Positions 22,350-30,429 of a DNA stretch of 64,000 bases are shown piece by piece (positions within the stretch are counted from its first letter, which is position 1; each line of letters starts with the position of its first letter). The stretch is from an uncultured Bacteroidales bacterium (GTDB taxonomy: Bacteria; Bacteroidota; Bacteroidia; Bacteroidales; UBA932). Below the pieces are notes generated by a model that worked only from the letters and a program-made list of their open reading frames with translations, was not told the origin of the DNA and did no database searches. The translations under genes and the position numbers were made by a program. The DNA lies in the NCBI GenBank assembly GCA_905234285.1, contig CAJOHK010000004.1:1-64000 (forward strand), given 5' to 3'.

Positions 22350-25094
22350 TCAAAGGCCGAAGGTGGCGGGATGCCCCTCGTAGGTGATGCAGATGGTCTG
22401 GTCCGAGTCGGGCTCGAAGGCTTTGGGATTCTCCGGGTCGATGACCGTCACGCAGAAGGTGCGGCGGGGCGACATACCCGGATAGGAGCCTTTGCGGGCA
22501 TCGATGGTAAAGGCATGCGAAGCATCGTGCCAGTGCACTTCGATGGTGCTGTACTGGCCTTTTTCATAGGCGTAGGTGGTGCCGTCGTCCTCGTACAGGG
22601 TAAAGTCGGCGTCCTTGCCGGCATAGACCCGGAAGGTGATATGACTCTGGGAGTTGTCGCCCGTCCATTCAATGGCGGGGCCGACGGGGACGATGCTGCC
22701 CTCACGCACATACAGCGGCATGCGCTCGTAGGGAGCATCTGCAGTGAGCCGCTGGCCGCCCTGCAGGTATTCGCCGGTATAGAAGTCGTACCAGCCGCCT
22801 TCCGGCAAATACACTTCCCTGCTCCGGGCCTGGTATTCGTATACCGGGCAAGGCATAAAGGCCGGGCCCAGCATCCACTGGTCCGAGAGGTCCCGCACCT
22901 CAGGGTCATCGGGATAATCCATGGGAAGGCCCCGCATGAGGGTGTAATCGTCAAAGTGCACCTTGGCGGTAAGCGAGTACAAATAAGGCATCAGCCGATA
23001 GCGCAACTGCATGTACCACAGGATGCTCTCGTAGGCCGGAGAGCCCTCCGGGGCAATGTTCCACAGCTCGCGGCGCGGCCACTGGCCATGCGTACGGAAC
23101 AGCGGCACAAAGGCGCCGAACTGATGCCAGCGGGTCTGGAGCTCCTGCCATTCATCGGCGTTGGCCGGGTCCTGGAACTTGCTCATGACGCTGAAGCCGC
23201 CGATATCCATGCCCCAGAAGGGCACGCCGCTCATGGAATAGTTGAGACCGGCGGCCATTTGCATGCGCATATCGGTCCAGGAGGTGCCGATGTCGCCGCT
23301 CCAGCTGGCAGTGCTGTAGCGCTGCAGGCCGGCAAAGCCGTTGCGGGTAAGGAGGAACACACGCTTGTCGGGATTCACGCTGCGCTGGCCCTCGAAAATG
23401 GCCTGGGCGTTCACCAGGGCATAGGCGTTGAGGTATTCGGTGCTGGGACCCAGCGCGGTGGGCGTTAGCAGCCATTTCATGTAATCCAGGGGCAGGCAGT
23501 CCCTTAAGTTGGGCTCGCTGGCGTCCATCCACCAGGCGTCTATCTTTTGGCCGTACTTGCTGTACAGGCTTTGGTCCATCTGCTTCCAAAAGAGCTTGCG
23601 ACCGCCTTTGGCGTAGGCGTCATAGAAGCTCTGCTTGTGGCCCAGCCAGTCTTCCAGACTGTCCTGCTCGGCGTGCAGATAGGCATAGCCGGCCTTTTTG
23701 AGCTCCTTGTAGTGCTCGGTGTTGGTGTAGAACTTGGGCCATACAGAAATCATGAAGCGGCCGTGCAGGGCGTGCACGCTGTCCAGCATGGCTTCGGGGG
23801 CCGGATACCTTTCCGGATCAAAGGCGTGACTCCCCCATTGGTCGTCGGGCCAGTACTGCCAGTCCTGTACAATATTGTCTACCGGGATGTGCCGGCGGCG
23901 CATTTCGGCCAGTGTACCCACCAGGTCGTCCTGCGTACTGTACCGCTCCCGGCTTTGCCAGAAGCCCAGCACCCACTGCGGCATGATAGGGGCTTTTCCC
24001 GTAAGCTGTCTGTAGCCTTTGATAACACCGTCGTAATTGTCGCCGGCCACAAAGCAATAGTCCAGCTGAGGCTCGAACTCGCTCCAGAACGTGAGACGGG
24101 ATTCTTCCTCGGGAGTGGCCAGGGGCGCTACCCGTAGACCTATGTAGGACACGTCACCGTCAGGGTCCCATTCCACCTTGAGGGGCGTGGGCTCTCCGGC
24201 TTCCAGGTGCACGGTGTACTTGTAGCTGTTGGGGTTCCAGGCCGGACGCCAGCGTGTGCTCATCACTTCCCGGCCACCGATCTCAGTGCGCTGGAAACCG
24301 GCATAGTACTGGATAAAGTGATAGTCGCCGGTCTCTTTGGCGGTAATGGTGCCTTCATAAGTGACCTTGGCGCCGTTTAGCGGCAGGTCCGGCAGGTTCC
24401 TGATAGCCCATTCGTTCTCATAGAACAGTCTGTCTTCCTGCTGCACCAGGGTTTGGCCGTCGGCGGCCTGGTAAGTGCCGGTGAGTTGGAGGTCAAAGAC
24501 CTCTCCCAGCTGCTTGTACGGCTGGTCGGTGCCCCATCGGCTCAGGGAATAGGCATCCATGAGGAGGCCATAGCCTTTGTTGGACACCACAAAGGGAATG
24601 CTGATTTTGGTGTTGTACTGGTACAGTTCCTCGCGGCGGCCTTTGTGGTCAAATTCACCGGCCTGGTGCTGTCCCAGGCCGTAAAAGGCTTCGTCGGACG
24701 GGGAGTCAAAACTGAGGGTGGTGCTCCAGGCCTTCTTGCCTTCCACCTCTATGGGCCGGAAGGCGGCATGGCCGTCCAGGGCCAGCGGGGTGCCGTCGGC
24801 CTTGTAGAAGTTCACGCTGCCGTCGGCTTTGTTCACCTGCACTTTGAGGGCCTCCGTTTCCAGCGTAAGGCCATCGGCGGTGCGGGTTACAGTGTATTCG
24901 GTCTGACCCTTCTGCGGCAGCACCACCAGGCTTTTACGGTCGGGGAACTTACCGTCCGGGCTGGCACTTACGCGGATGATTTCGGCCGAAATCACCTGGA
25001 GGCGCACGGTGGATTGGGCGCATTGGATTCTCACTTCGTTACGGGCGCAGGCACAACACAGCACCGCCACCAGCAGCACGCTAATTCTCTTCAT
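22350..25094 (-). CDS. GH31 alpha-glycosidase with PA14 insert
   Basis: A 914-residue enzyme with a signal/lipobox start (AVLCCACAR) at 25094. After an N-terminal beta-sandwich there is a PA14-like insert at about 230-340 (YEGTITAKETGDYHFIQYYA). The GH31 barrel follows, with the nucleophile Asp524 in WWMDASEPN and the acid/base Asp in SWSGDIGTSW, then a C-terminal beta domain. The PA14 arrangement resembles alpha-xylosidases of xyloglucan loci such as BoGH31A. Alpha-xylosidase or alpha-glucosidase activity is most likely, which would extend the locus beyond plain mannan. Its first codons overlap a small lipoprotein gene (25081-25239). Confidence 0.88.
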   Translation of the reverse strand: MKRISVLLVAVLCCACARNEVRIQCAQSTVRLQVISAEIIRVSASPDGKFPDRKSLVVLPQKGQTEYTVTRTADGLTLETEALKVQVNKADGSVNFYKADGTPLALDGHAAFRPIEVEGKKAWSTTLSFDSPSDEAFYGLGQHQAGEFDHKGRREELYQYNTKISIPFVVSNKGYGLLMDAYSLSRWGTDQPYKQLGEVFDLQLTGTYQAADGQTLVQQEDRLFYENEWAIRNLPDLPLNGAKVTYEGTITAKETGDYHFIQYYAGFQRTEIGGREVMSTRWRPAWNPNSYKYTVHLEAGEPTPLKVEWDPDGDVSYIGLRVAPLATPEEESRLTFWSEFEPQLDYCFVAGDNYDGVIKGYRQLTGKAPIMPQWVLGFWQSRERYSTQDDLVGTLAEMRRRHIPVDNIVQDWQYWPDDQWGSHAFDPERYPAPEAMLDSVHALHGRFMISVWPKFYTNTEHYKELKKAGYAYLHAEQDSLEDWLGHKQSFYDAYAKGGRKLFWKQMDQSLYSKYGQKIDAWWMDASEPNLRDCLPLDYMKWLLTPTALGPSTEYLNAYALVNAQAIFEGQRSVNPDKRVFLLTRNGFAGLQRYSTASWSGDIGTSWTDMRMQMAAGLNYSMSGVPFWGMDIGGFSVMSKFQDPANADEWQELQTRWHQFGAFVPLFRTHGQWPRRELWNIAPEGSPAYESILWYMQLRYRLMPYLYSLTAKVHFDDYTLMRGLPMDYPDDPEVRDLSDQWMLGPAFMPCPVYEYQARSREVYLPEGGWYDFYTGEYLQGGQRLTADAPYERMPLYVREGSIVPVGPAIEWTGDNSQSHITFRVYAGKDADFTLYEDDGTTYAYEKGQYSTIEVHWHDASHAFTIDARKGSYPGMSPRRTFCVTVIDPENPKAFEPDSDQTICITYEGHPATFGL

Positions 25095-25239
25095 AGTCAA
25101 AATATTCAATCCGGGCCGAGCCATTCTGGCAATAAGGTCCCACGGTAACGCCGGTAAAGCCGCCGGCCGGTTCCTCTGCCTTGGGCGCACAGGCCGCCAG
25201 GCACAGCAGCAATGGCAGAGCGTAAAATGCAACTTTCAT
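25081..25239 (-). CDS. 52-aa mini-lipoprotein overlapping the GH31 start
   Basis: A short frame begins with a proper signal peptide and lipobox (MKVAFYALPLLLCLAACAP). It continues for about 35 residues (PAGGFTGVTVGPY, ARIEYFDYEEN) and ends in a TAG that overlaps the GH31 start by 14 nt. Either it is a genuine small lipoprotein translationally coupled to GH31, or it is the remnant of a truncated lipoprotein enzyme whose body was lost. I favour a remnant or coupling peptide equally. Confidence 0.45.
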   Translation of the reverse strand: MKVAFYALPLLLCLAACAPKAEEPAGGFTGVTVGPYCQNGSARIEYFDYEEN

Positions 25240-25261
25240 AGAATCAAGCACTTATCCATAT

Positions 25262-25287
25262 TACCCTACCCATTTTTCGGCAGGGTA
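25262..25287. other. Stem-loop in the SASA-GH31 gap
   Basis: TACCCTACC (25262-25270) pairs with GGCAGGGTA (25279-25287) apart from one mismatch, with loop CATTTTTC. The right flank (TAACTC, TATCAAT, ACTT) resembles the flanks of the 103-bp repeats, but the stem sequence differs and no matching ends were found, so I do not count it as a copy. Confidence 0.35.
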
Positions 25288-25333
25288 TTTCGCGTAACTC
25301 ATTTAGTATCAATAACTTCCATTCGACGCTAGA

Positions 25334-26785
25334 TTAGTACTCCCAGTCGTCGGAACGGAAAGGAGGCACCGGAATGCCGTAAGCGGTTTGCAAATTGGCG
25401 TCCATCCAGTTCCTGAAACTGTAACGCACGGCTATCGGCTTGGGAACCTCGGGGCACTGGACGTAGATGGTCTGTCCATCCCAGTCTACCTGGGCCTGGG
25501 CCAGTTTGAACGCGCGGTCTTCCCCGGCCAGTTCGAAGCCCGTGATGTCCCGGGCCGTAATGTCCATGAGGTTGGACCACACGTTGGTCAGGAGCACTTT
25601 CACGCGGCCGTCCTCCAGGTACTCGATGCTTTGCACGAGCGGCAGTTCAATGCAGTAGCCGGGGTTGATGCCATAGACATTCTGCAGGGCGCGCTGGCAC
25701 ATCATGTCGCCGATGGGGCGCTTCCGGGAAGGATGGATGGTGGTCTCGTCGCCCAGGGTTTCGGTGCTAACGGCCCAGGAGTTGGTGAGGATTTCCTGGG
25801 TGTGCAACTGGTTGAGCACAAAGAACGGGCGCCAGCGTCCGTTGGCATCGTCATGGGTGTAGGGAGCCAACAGGGTAAAGATGAAGGGCAGGTCTCGGCC
25901 CCATTCCTTGCGCCAGAGCTCTACCATGGCTTTTTGCAGTTTGTCGTAGCAATAGCGCTGGTTAATGTTGGAGCAGCCCTGGTACCAGATAATGCCTTTG
26001 GCCGCATAGCCGGCGATGGGCTTCACACGACCGTTCCAAATGACTTCGGGGGTCTCGGGCCAGGGCCAGTCGGGTTTTTCATGGATGGCATGGATGGCGT
26101 CCAGCTCCTCCCGGGTGAGGCCGGCGCCTTCAATGGCTTCCCACGTCATCCAGGGCTCGATGCGGCTGCCACCCCAGGGGTTCACGATGATCCCCACCGG
26201 CACGTCCAGGTTCTGGGCCAGTCTTTGGGCAAAGAAATAAGCCACGGCCGATGTGCCGGCAGCCACAGAGGGCGTAGAATAGGCCCACTTGGCTTCCACG
26301 TCCTTGATGGGCTCGGTGCACCGTTCGGTCCTAATGTCAAATACCCTTATCTTGGATGCAGTAGCCGAGGCATTCATGATGGCGTCCATGCCTTCGGCCA
26401 CTCTCTGAAAACCGAAACCGGAGAGGGGCATCTGCATGTTGGACTGGCCGCTGCACAGCCACACCTCGCCAAACACCACATCGTTCACGGTAACGGTCTC
26501 CTTGCCGCTCTTGACAGTAAGGGTGTAGGCTTTTCCATCGGCCTTAAGGGTTTCCAGGCTCACGCGCCAGGCTCCGTCCTGAGCCACAGTGGCCTTGACG
26601 GCCTTTCCGTTCCAGGAACCGCTTACCTTCACTTGGGCGCCGGGCTGGCCCCAACCCCACACCTGTGTAGTGGTTTCCCGCTGCAGCACGGCATGGTCGG
26701 TGAAAATATGGGCCAACTGCAGCGGCTGGGCGTTCACCGCCGCCACCAACATCAATCCAAGGAAACAAGCAAAAAACCTTCTCAT
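25334..26785 (-). CDS. SASA/SGNH-type acetylesterase, exported
   Basis: A 483-residue protein with a signal peptide cleaved near VNAQ, annotated in this family as sialate O-acetylesterase-like. An N-terminal beta-sandwich (VLQRETTTQVWGWGQPG) precedes the catalytic SGNH core with GQSNMQMP (Ser115). The later block GIIWYQGCSNINQRY is also typical. In a mannan locus the natural role is removal of acetyl groups from acetylated (gluco)mannan, not from sialic acid. I used the Met at 26785; the one at 26797 would overlap repeat R4. Confidence 0.85.
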   Translation of the reverse strand: MRRFFACFLGLMLVAAVNAQPLQLAHIFTDHAVLQRETTTQVWGWGQPGAQVKVSGSWNGKAVKATVAQDGAWRVSLETLKADGKAYTLTVKSGKETVTVNDVVFGEVWLCSGQSNMQMPLSGFGFQRVAEGMDAIMNASATASKIRVFDIRTERCTEPIKDVEAKWAYSTPSVAAGTSAVAYFFAQRLAQNLDVPVGIIVNPWGGSRIEPWMTWEAIEGAGLTREELDAIHAIHEKPDWPWPETPEVIWNGRVKPIAGYAAKGIIWYQGCSNINQRYCYDKLQKAMVELWRKEWGRDLPFIFTLLAPYTHDDANGRWRPFFVLNQLHTQEILTNSWAVSTETLGDETTIHPSRKRPIGDMMCQRALQNVYGINPGYCIELPLVQSIEYLEDGRVKVLLTNVWSNLMDITARDITGFELAGEDRAFKLAQAQVDWDGQTIYVQCPEVPKPIAVRYSFRNWMDANLQTAYGIPVPPFRSDDWEY

Positions 26786-26791
26786 TATTGC

Positions 26792-26894
26792 GATCATCTA
26801 ACTATCTCAGTATCAATATTTTTCAGAAACTCAGTCCGGCTTTTTGCCGGACTGAATATTAGCAACTGGCTGTGTATCAATCACATAAGTGATC
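26792..26894. repeat. 103-bp palindromic repeat, copy R4
   Basis: The ends are GATCATCTAA and ATAAGTGATC, and the centre is CTCAGTCCGGC-TTTTT-GCCGGACTGAATAT. It lies between GH130 and the acetylesterase genes inside an otherwise continuous minus-strand operon. Its terminal GATC provides two of the three bases of the GH130 stop codon (26893-26895). Confidence 0.85.
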
Positions 26895-28047
26895 ACCCCA
26901 CATTCCGGTCAATGAGAACATTCAAGGTTTCTACCGAAAGGCCGGTACGCAGGCCGTCGGCGGGGGTGTTCATGCAGTAGTCTACCAGACGGTCAATGGT
27001 GGAGGTGGCTACGTGCATGCGGGTGTCGGAGGAGGCGTAGTAGATGAACACCTTGCCATCCTCGTCGGCAATCCAGCCATTGGAGAAGAGGACATTCATG
27101 ACGTCGCCGATGTACTCCCCACCTTCCGGGGCCATGAAGAAGCCGCCGGGCTGGGCGATGACACGGGTGGGGTCGTCCAGAGCCGTCATGTACATGTACA
27201 GCACATACCTGAGACCGCTGGCACAGCCGCGCACGCCGTGGGCCAGGTGCAGCCAGCCCTTAGGGGTCTTGATGGGATGCGGCCCTTCCCCGTTCTTCAC
27301 TTCCATGATGGTGTGATAGTGACGGGCATTGATAATCTTCTCCGACGTTACCACGGCATGTTCCATGGAATCTACCAGGGCCCAGCCGATACCGCCGCCG
27401 CTGCCGGTGTCAATGAATCCGTCCTGCGGGCGGGTGTACAGGGCGTACTTGCCGTCCACGAATTCGGGGTGCAGCACCACGTTGCGCTGCTGGCTGCGGG
27501 ACTCAAGGTCGGGCAGACGCTCCCAGTTCACCAGGTCCTTGGTGCGGGCAATGCCGGCAGCGGCGGTTGCGGCCGAAAGGTCGCCGGGGGCCGAATGATC
27601 CTTGCGCTCCACGCAGAAGATACCGTAAATCCAGCCGTCCTCATGGGCGGTAAGGCGCATGTCGTACACATTAGTGGCAGGTTCCCCCCACTCGGGCATG
27701 GTGATGGGCCGGGGCCAGAACTTGAAATTATCCACGCCGTTGGGGCTCTCGGCTACCGCAAAGAAACTCTTGCGGTCGGCCCCCTCCACGCGCACCACCA
27801 GCACGTATTTGCCGTTCCACTTGATGGCGCCCGAATTGAGGGTGGCATGCACGCCGATGCGCTCCATCAGGTAGGGATTGCGCTCGGGCGAGAAGTCATA
27901 GCGCCACGCCAGCGGGGCATGTTCGGCCGTCACAACCGGATTCTCCCAGCGCTCGTAAATACCGTTTCCTTCAATGGGAACATTCTTCTTTTCAATCAGC
28001 TGGCGATGGCTCTCTTTGAGCCAGGCCAGACGTTCTTCATAGGTCAT
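26893..28047 (-). CDS. GH130 4-O-beta-mannosyl-glucose phosphorylase
   Basis: A 384-residue cytoplasmic five-bladed beta-propeller enzyme. Family features are ERIGVHATLNSGAIKWNGKY, the likely catalytic Asp129 in NVYDMR, the phosphate-site RPQDGFIDTGSGGG and ARHYHTIMEVKNGEGPHPI. It is close in layout to the B. fragilis enzyme (MGP, EC 2.4.1.281), which phosphorolyses mannosylglucose to mannose-1-phosphate and glucose. It completes the pathway with the symporter and 2-epimerase. The stop codon is formed at the edge of repeat R4, so the last residues may have been set by that insertion. Confidence 0.92.
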   Translation of the reverse strand: MTYEERLAWLKESHRQLIEKKNVPIEGNGIYERWENPVVTAEHAPLAWRYDFSPERNPYLMERIGVHATLNSGAIKWNGKYVLVVRVEGADRKSFFAVAESPNGVDNFKFWPRPITMPEWGEPATNVYDMRLTAHEDGWIYGIFCVERKDHSAPGDLSAATAAAGIARTKDLVNWERLPDLESRSQQRNVVLHPEFVDGKYALYTRPQDGFIDTGSGGGIGWALVDSMEHAVVTSEKIINARHYHTIMEVKNGEGPHPIKTPKGWLHLAHGVRGCASGLRYVLYMYMTALDDPTRVIAQPGGFFMAPEGGEYIGDVMNVLFSNGWIADEDGKVFIYYASSDTRMHVATSTIDRLVDYCMNTPADGLRTGLSVETLNVLIDRNVG

Positions 28048-28050
28048 AGG

Positions 28051-29133
28051 TTATAGCAATACAATCTGATCCAACTCGCAGAAGGCCTTGAAATCGGCCG
28101 CACCTTCAAAGCCGTCCCAGGGCGCATAGAAATGACCCGGCTTGTCCCAGGCATTGCGCCAGGTGAGCACATAGGAGATGGGATACTCTTTAATGGCCGG
28201 ATACAGCACCCCGGTCCACCACGCAGGGTCGGAAAGGCCTTCCAGGCCGGTTTCGCTCAGCGCCGTCAGCTTATGATGCTCCATGGAAATGGCTGCCAGT
28301 TTGGTGAGTATGTCCTTGAGCATGGCTGAAAAACGGGCGCCGCCCTCCCCTACACCGTCGGGGCCGATAAATTCATACAGATCGGCCGCGATAATATCCA
28401 CGAACTCGTCGCCTGGATAGCGCCCCATAAAATCGGGCGTGAAGGGGGCGTTGGGAGAGTAGCACCAGAGGATGTTCTTGAGGCCGCGCTCCTTGGTGAA
28501 GTAGACCCAGGTGAGGCGGTACAGCTCCCGGTACTCCTGGACGGTGCATACGTTCTGGCACCACCAGAACCAGTTGCCGGTATTCTCGTGCCAGGGGCGG
28601 AAAATCACGGCCACCTCGCCCAGGGATTCCACAAAATCGGCCGCACGCTGCAGCCAGACCATGAATTCGGCATGCTTCTCGCCGCCCGGGAGGACGGCTT
28701 TCACCACCTGGTTGGAGGAAACATCCCAGGCCGAATCGCCCGTAAGGGGATTCCGGGGATGCCAGGAGAAGGTGACCATGCCGCCGCGCTCGATGTGCGT
28801 GAGGGCCGCCTTGCGGATGAGGCCGAAGGGCACGCCGTCCAGGTTGCAGCTGTCGGCCAGCTCAATGCCGCCGAGGTCGAAGCCCACCATGGCAGGATAC
28901 TGGCCGGTGACGGCCTTCACGTCCGAGCGCTCCAGCGCATCGTTTTCCCAGTCCTCCACGCACCAGGAATGGCCGTAGGCCAAGTCGTCCTGGTGCCCGT
29001 AAGCAATCTGGCCTTTCTCGGCATAGGTAAACAGCCGGTGCACCAGCAGGTCTTTAGGGGTTTCCATAGGTTTCTTGTTGCCGGTTGAGCAGGCCGCGAG
29101 GGCCAGGGCGGCTAGAATCAATATCTTTTTCAT
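28051..29133 (-). CDS. GH26 beta-mannanase/mannobiohydrolase lipoprotein
   Basis: A 360-residue lipoprotein (lipobox LAAC) with a compact GH26 barrel. The acid/base is Glu183 in FRPWHENTGNWFWW and the nucleophile Glu294 in ALSETGLEG. GYHQDD-like GHQDDLAYG near the start and FSWHPRNP are also diagnostic. It lies 3 bp upstream of GH130, as ManA-type enzymes do in Bacteroides. That suggests it releases mannobiose in the periplasm for import and epimerisation. Confidence 0.93.
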   Translation of the reverse strand: MKKILILAALALAACSTGNKKPMETPKDLLVHRLFTYAEKGQIAYGHQDDLAYGHSWCVEDWENDALERSDVKAVTGQYPAMVGFDLGGIELADSCNLDGVPFGLIRKAALTHIERGGMVTFSWHPRNPLTGDSAWDVSSNQVVKAVLPGGEKHAEFMVWLQRAADFVESLGEVAVIFRPWHENTGNWFWWCQNVCTVQEYRELYRLTWVYFTKERGLKNILWCYSPNAPFTPDFMGRYPGDEFVDIIAADLYEFIGPDGVGEGGARFSAMLKDILTKLAAISMEHHKLTALSETGLEGLSDPAWWTGVLYPAIKEYPISYVLTWRNAWDKPGHFYAPWDGFEGAADFKAFCELDQIVLL

Positions 29134-29152
29134 AAACTTCTATCCATATCTA

Positions 29153-30427
29153 TCAAAACACCGGAGCGCTGTCATACACGCTCTGGAGGGTGTAAGAAGC
29201 ATCGGTGGTGGTCCAGGCTTTGACCATGGTTTGCACCAGTTCCTGGGAGCCGTTGATATAGGCTCCGGTTCCATGATTGATGTAGCCGTGCAAATCGGCC
29301 CCATACCCTACCACACCGTTATCCCAAAGGAAGCAAGGCAAGTTATAGGTTCGTGCAGCCTTGACCACATACTCCAGATAATACTTGTAAAACGCCCATG
29401 CGCGGGTATCGGTCCGGTCCCGCATGGAACAGCCGAATTCGCCGATGTACACGGGGATGCCCTTTTTGACGTAATCCTGAGACAGGCGGCCCAGTACCTT
29501 TCTCACATTGCTTTCGTCGCCCCAAGACGCCTTCTTGCCGGTTTTACCGGTATGCCCCCATTCGGGGTATTGGTCCTGGCCGATGGTATACTCGTACGGG
29601 TCGTAGAAATGCACGGCCAGAATGCAGCGTCCGGCAGGATCTTCAGGCATACGGGCATAAGAGGCAAAGGAAGGATTGGCCGCATAGGTGGGAACTGCCA
29701 GCCAGCGGGTGGCATTGCTGCCACCGGCAGCACGAACGGCATCGACAAAGGCCTGGTTCCACGCATTGAGCACATTGCACTGCAGGGACGGATTGGCCAG
29801 GAAAGCCTCGCTGCCTCCCCATCCGCCATCATTGATTTCATTAAAGCCTTCCAGGATGAGCCAGTCGCCGCAGTCGGCGAACTTTTGGGCAATCTGGGTC
29901 CAGACAGCCTTAATCTCGGCTTTTATGCTTTCGTTGCGCTTGCTGTCTGTAGAGGCAGCGGCAATATCCAGCCAGTGGTCGTCGCCATGATTCTCGTCGT
30001 GATGGGTATTCACAATCACATTGAGCCCAGCCGCATGGGCATAGCCGGCCAGCTGATAAACCCTGTTCAGCCAAATCTCATCGATCTTGTAACCGGGAGC
30101 GGCCCCAATCTTACCCAGCCAGGTGACGGGCATGCGCACCGTAGAGAAACCGGCGGCTTTCACGCCTTTGAAGGTAGCCTGTGTAGCCTTCGGGTTTCCC
30201 CAGCAGGTTTCCTCGGGCATGTTATACAGGGCCCCGGCCCCCTCGTAGTTGTGATAGGCATCCATTTGGTTGCCCATATTCCAACCAAGGCCCAAACGCT
30301 CTGTCAACTGCGCGGGGGTCTCAACGGCCCCGGCCGTTTCTTCACCGCCGGAGCCATTTTCTTTCCCGCACTGGCACAGCATCAGGGCCGATGCAGCCAG
30401 GGCAATCATCCTGAATGAAAACCGCAT
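29153..30427 (-). CDS. GH5 endo-beta-glucanase/mannanase lipoprotein
   Basis: A 424-residue enzyme with a lipobox (LCQC). The GH5 barrel shows GLGWNMGNQMDA, THHDE, the acid/base Glu197 in EGFNEIND and the nucleophile Glu330 in YIGEFGC. The GWNMGN start suggests the GH5_4-like group, which includes glucanases, xyloglucanases and some mannanases. Endo-cleavage of the glucomannan backbone is a fair guess. Confidence 0.88.
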   Translation of the reverse strand: MRFSFRMIALAASALMLCQCGKENGSGGEETAGAVETPAQLTERLGLGWNMGNQMDAYHNYEGAGALYNMPEETCWGNPKATQATFKGVKAAGFSTVRMPVTWLGKIGAAPGYKIDEIWLNRVYQLAGYAHAAGLNVIVNTHHDENHGDDHWLDIAAASTDSKRNESIKAEIKAVWTQIAQKFADCGDWLILEGFNEINDGGWGGSEAFLANPSLQCNVLNAWNQAFVDAVRAAGGSNATRWLAVPTYAANPSFASYARMPEDPAGRCILAVHFYDPYEYTIGQDQYPEWGHTGKTGKKASWGDESNVRKVLGRLSQDYVKKGIPVYIGEFGCSMRDRTDTRAWAFYKYYLEYVVKAARTYNLPCFLWDNGVVGYGADLHGYINHGTGAYINGSQELVQTMVKAWTTTDASYTLQSVYDSAPVF

Positions 30428-30429
30428 AT

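Noticed and set aside
21375..23468. Very long open frame on the plus strand opposite GH3/GH31
   Set aside because: It is antisense to two well-supported enzymes. High GC removes stop codons from the opposite strand, and the translation is low-complexity Gly/Ala/His/Val. The same applies to long frames opposite the GH26 (33414-35522) and SusC (39435-41525).
25240..25333. Eighth copy of the 103-bp repeat
   Set aside because: The flank is somewhat similar and there is a stem-loop, but the stem sequence is different and the terminal TTAAGTGATC-type ends are missing.
25334..26785. Sialic acid metabolism because of the sialate O-acetylesterase label
   Set aside because: No sialidase, lyase or transporter for sialic acid is present; the surrounding mannan genes make a plant-glycan acetylesterase more likely.
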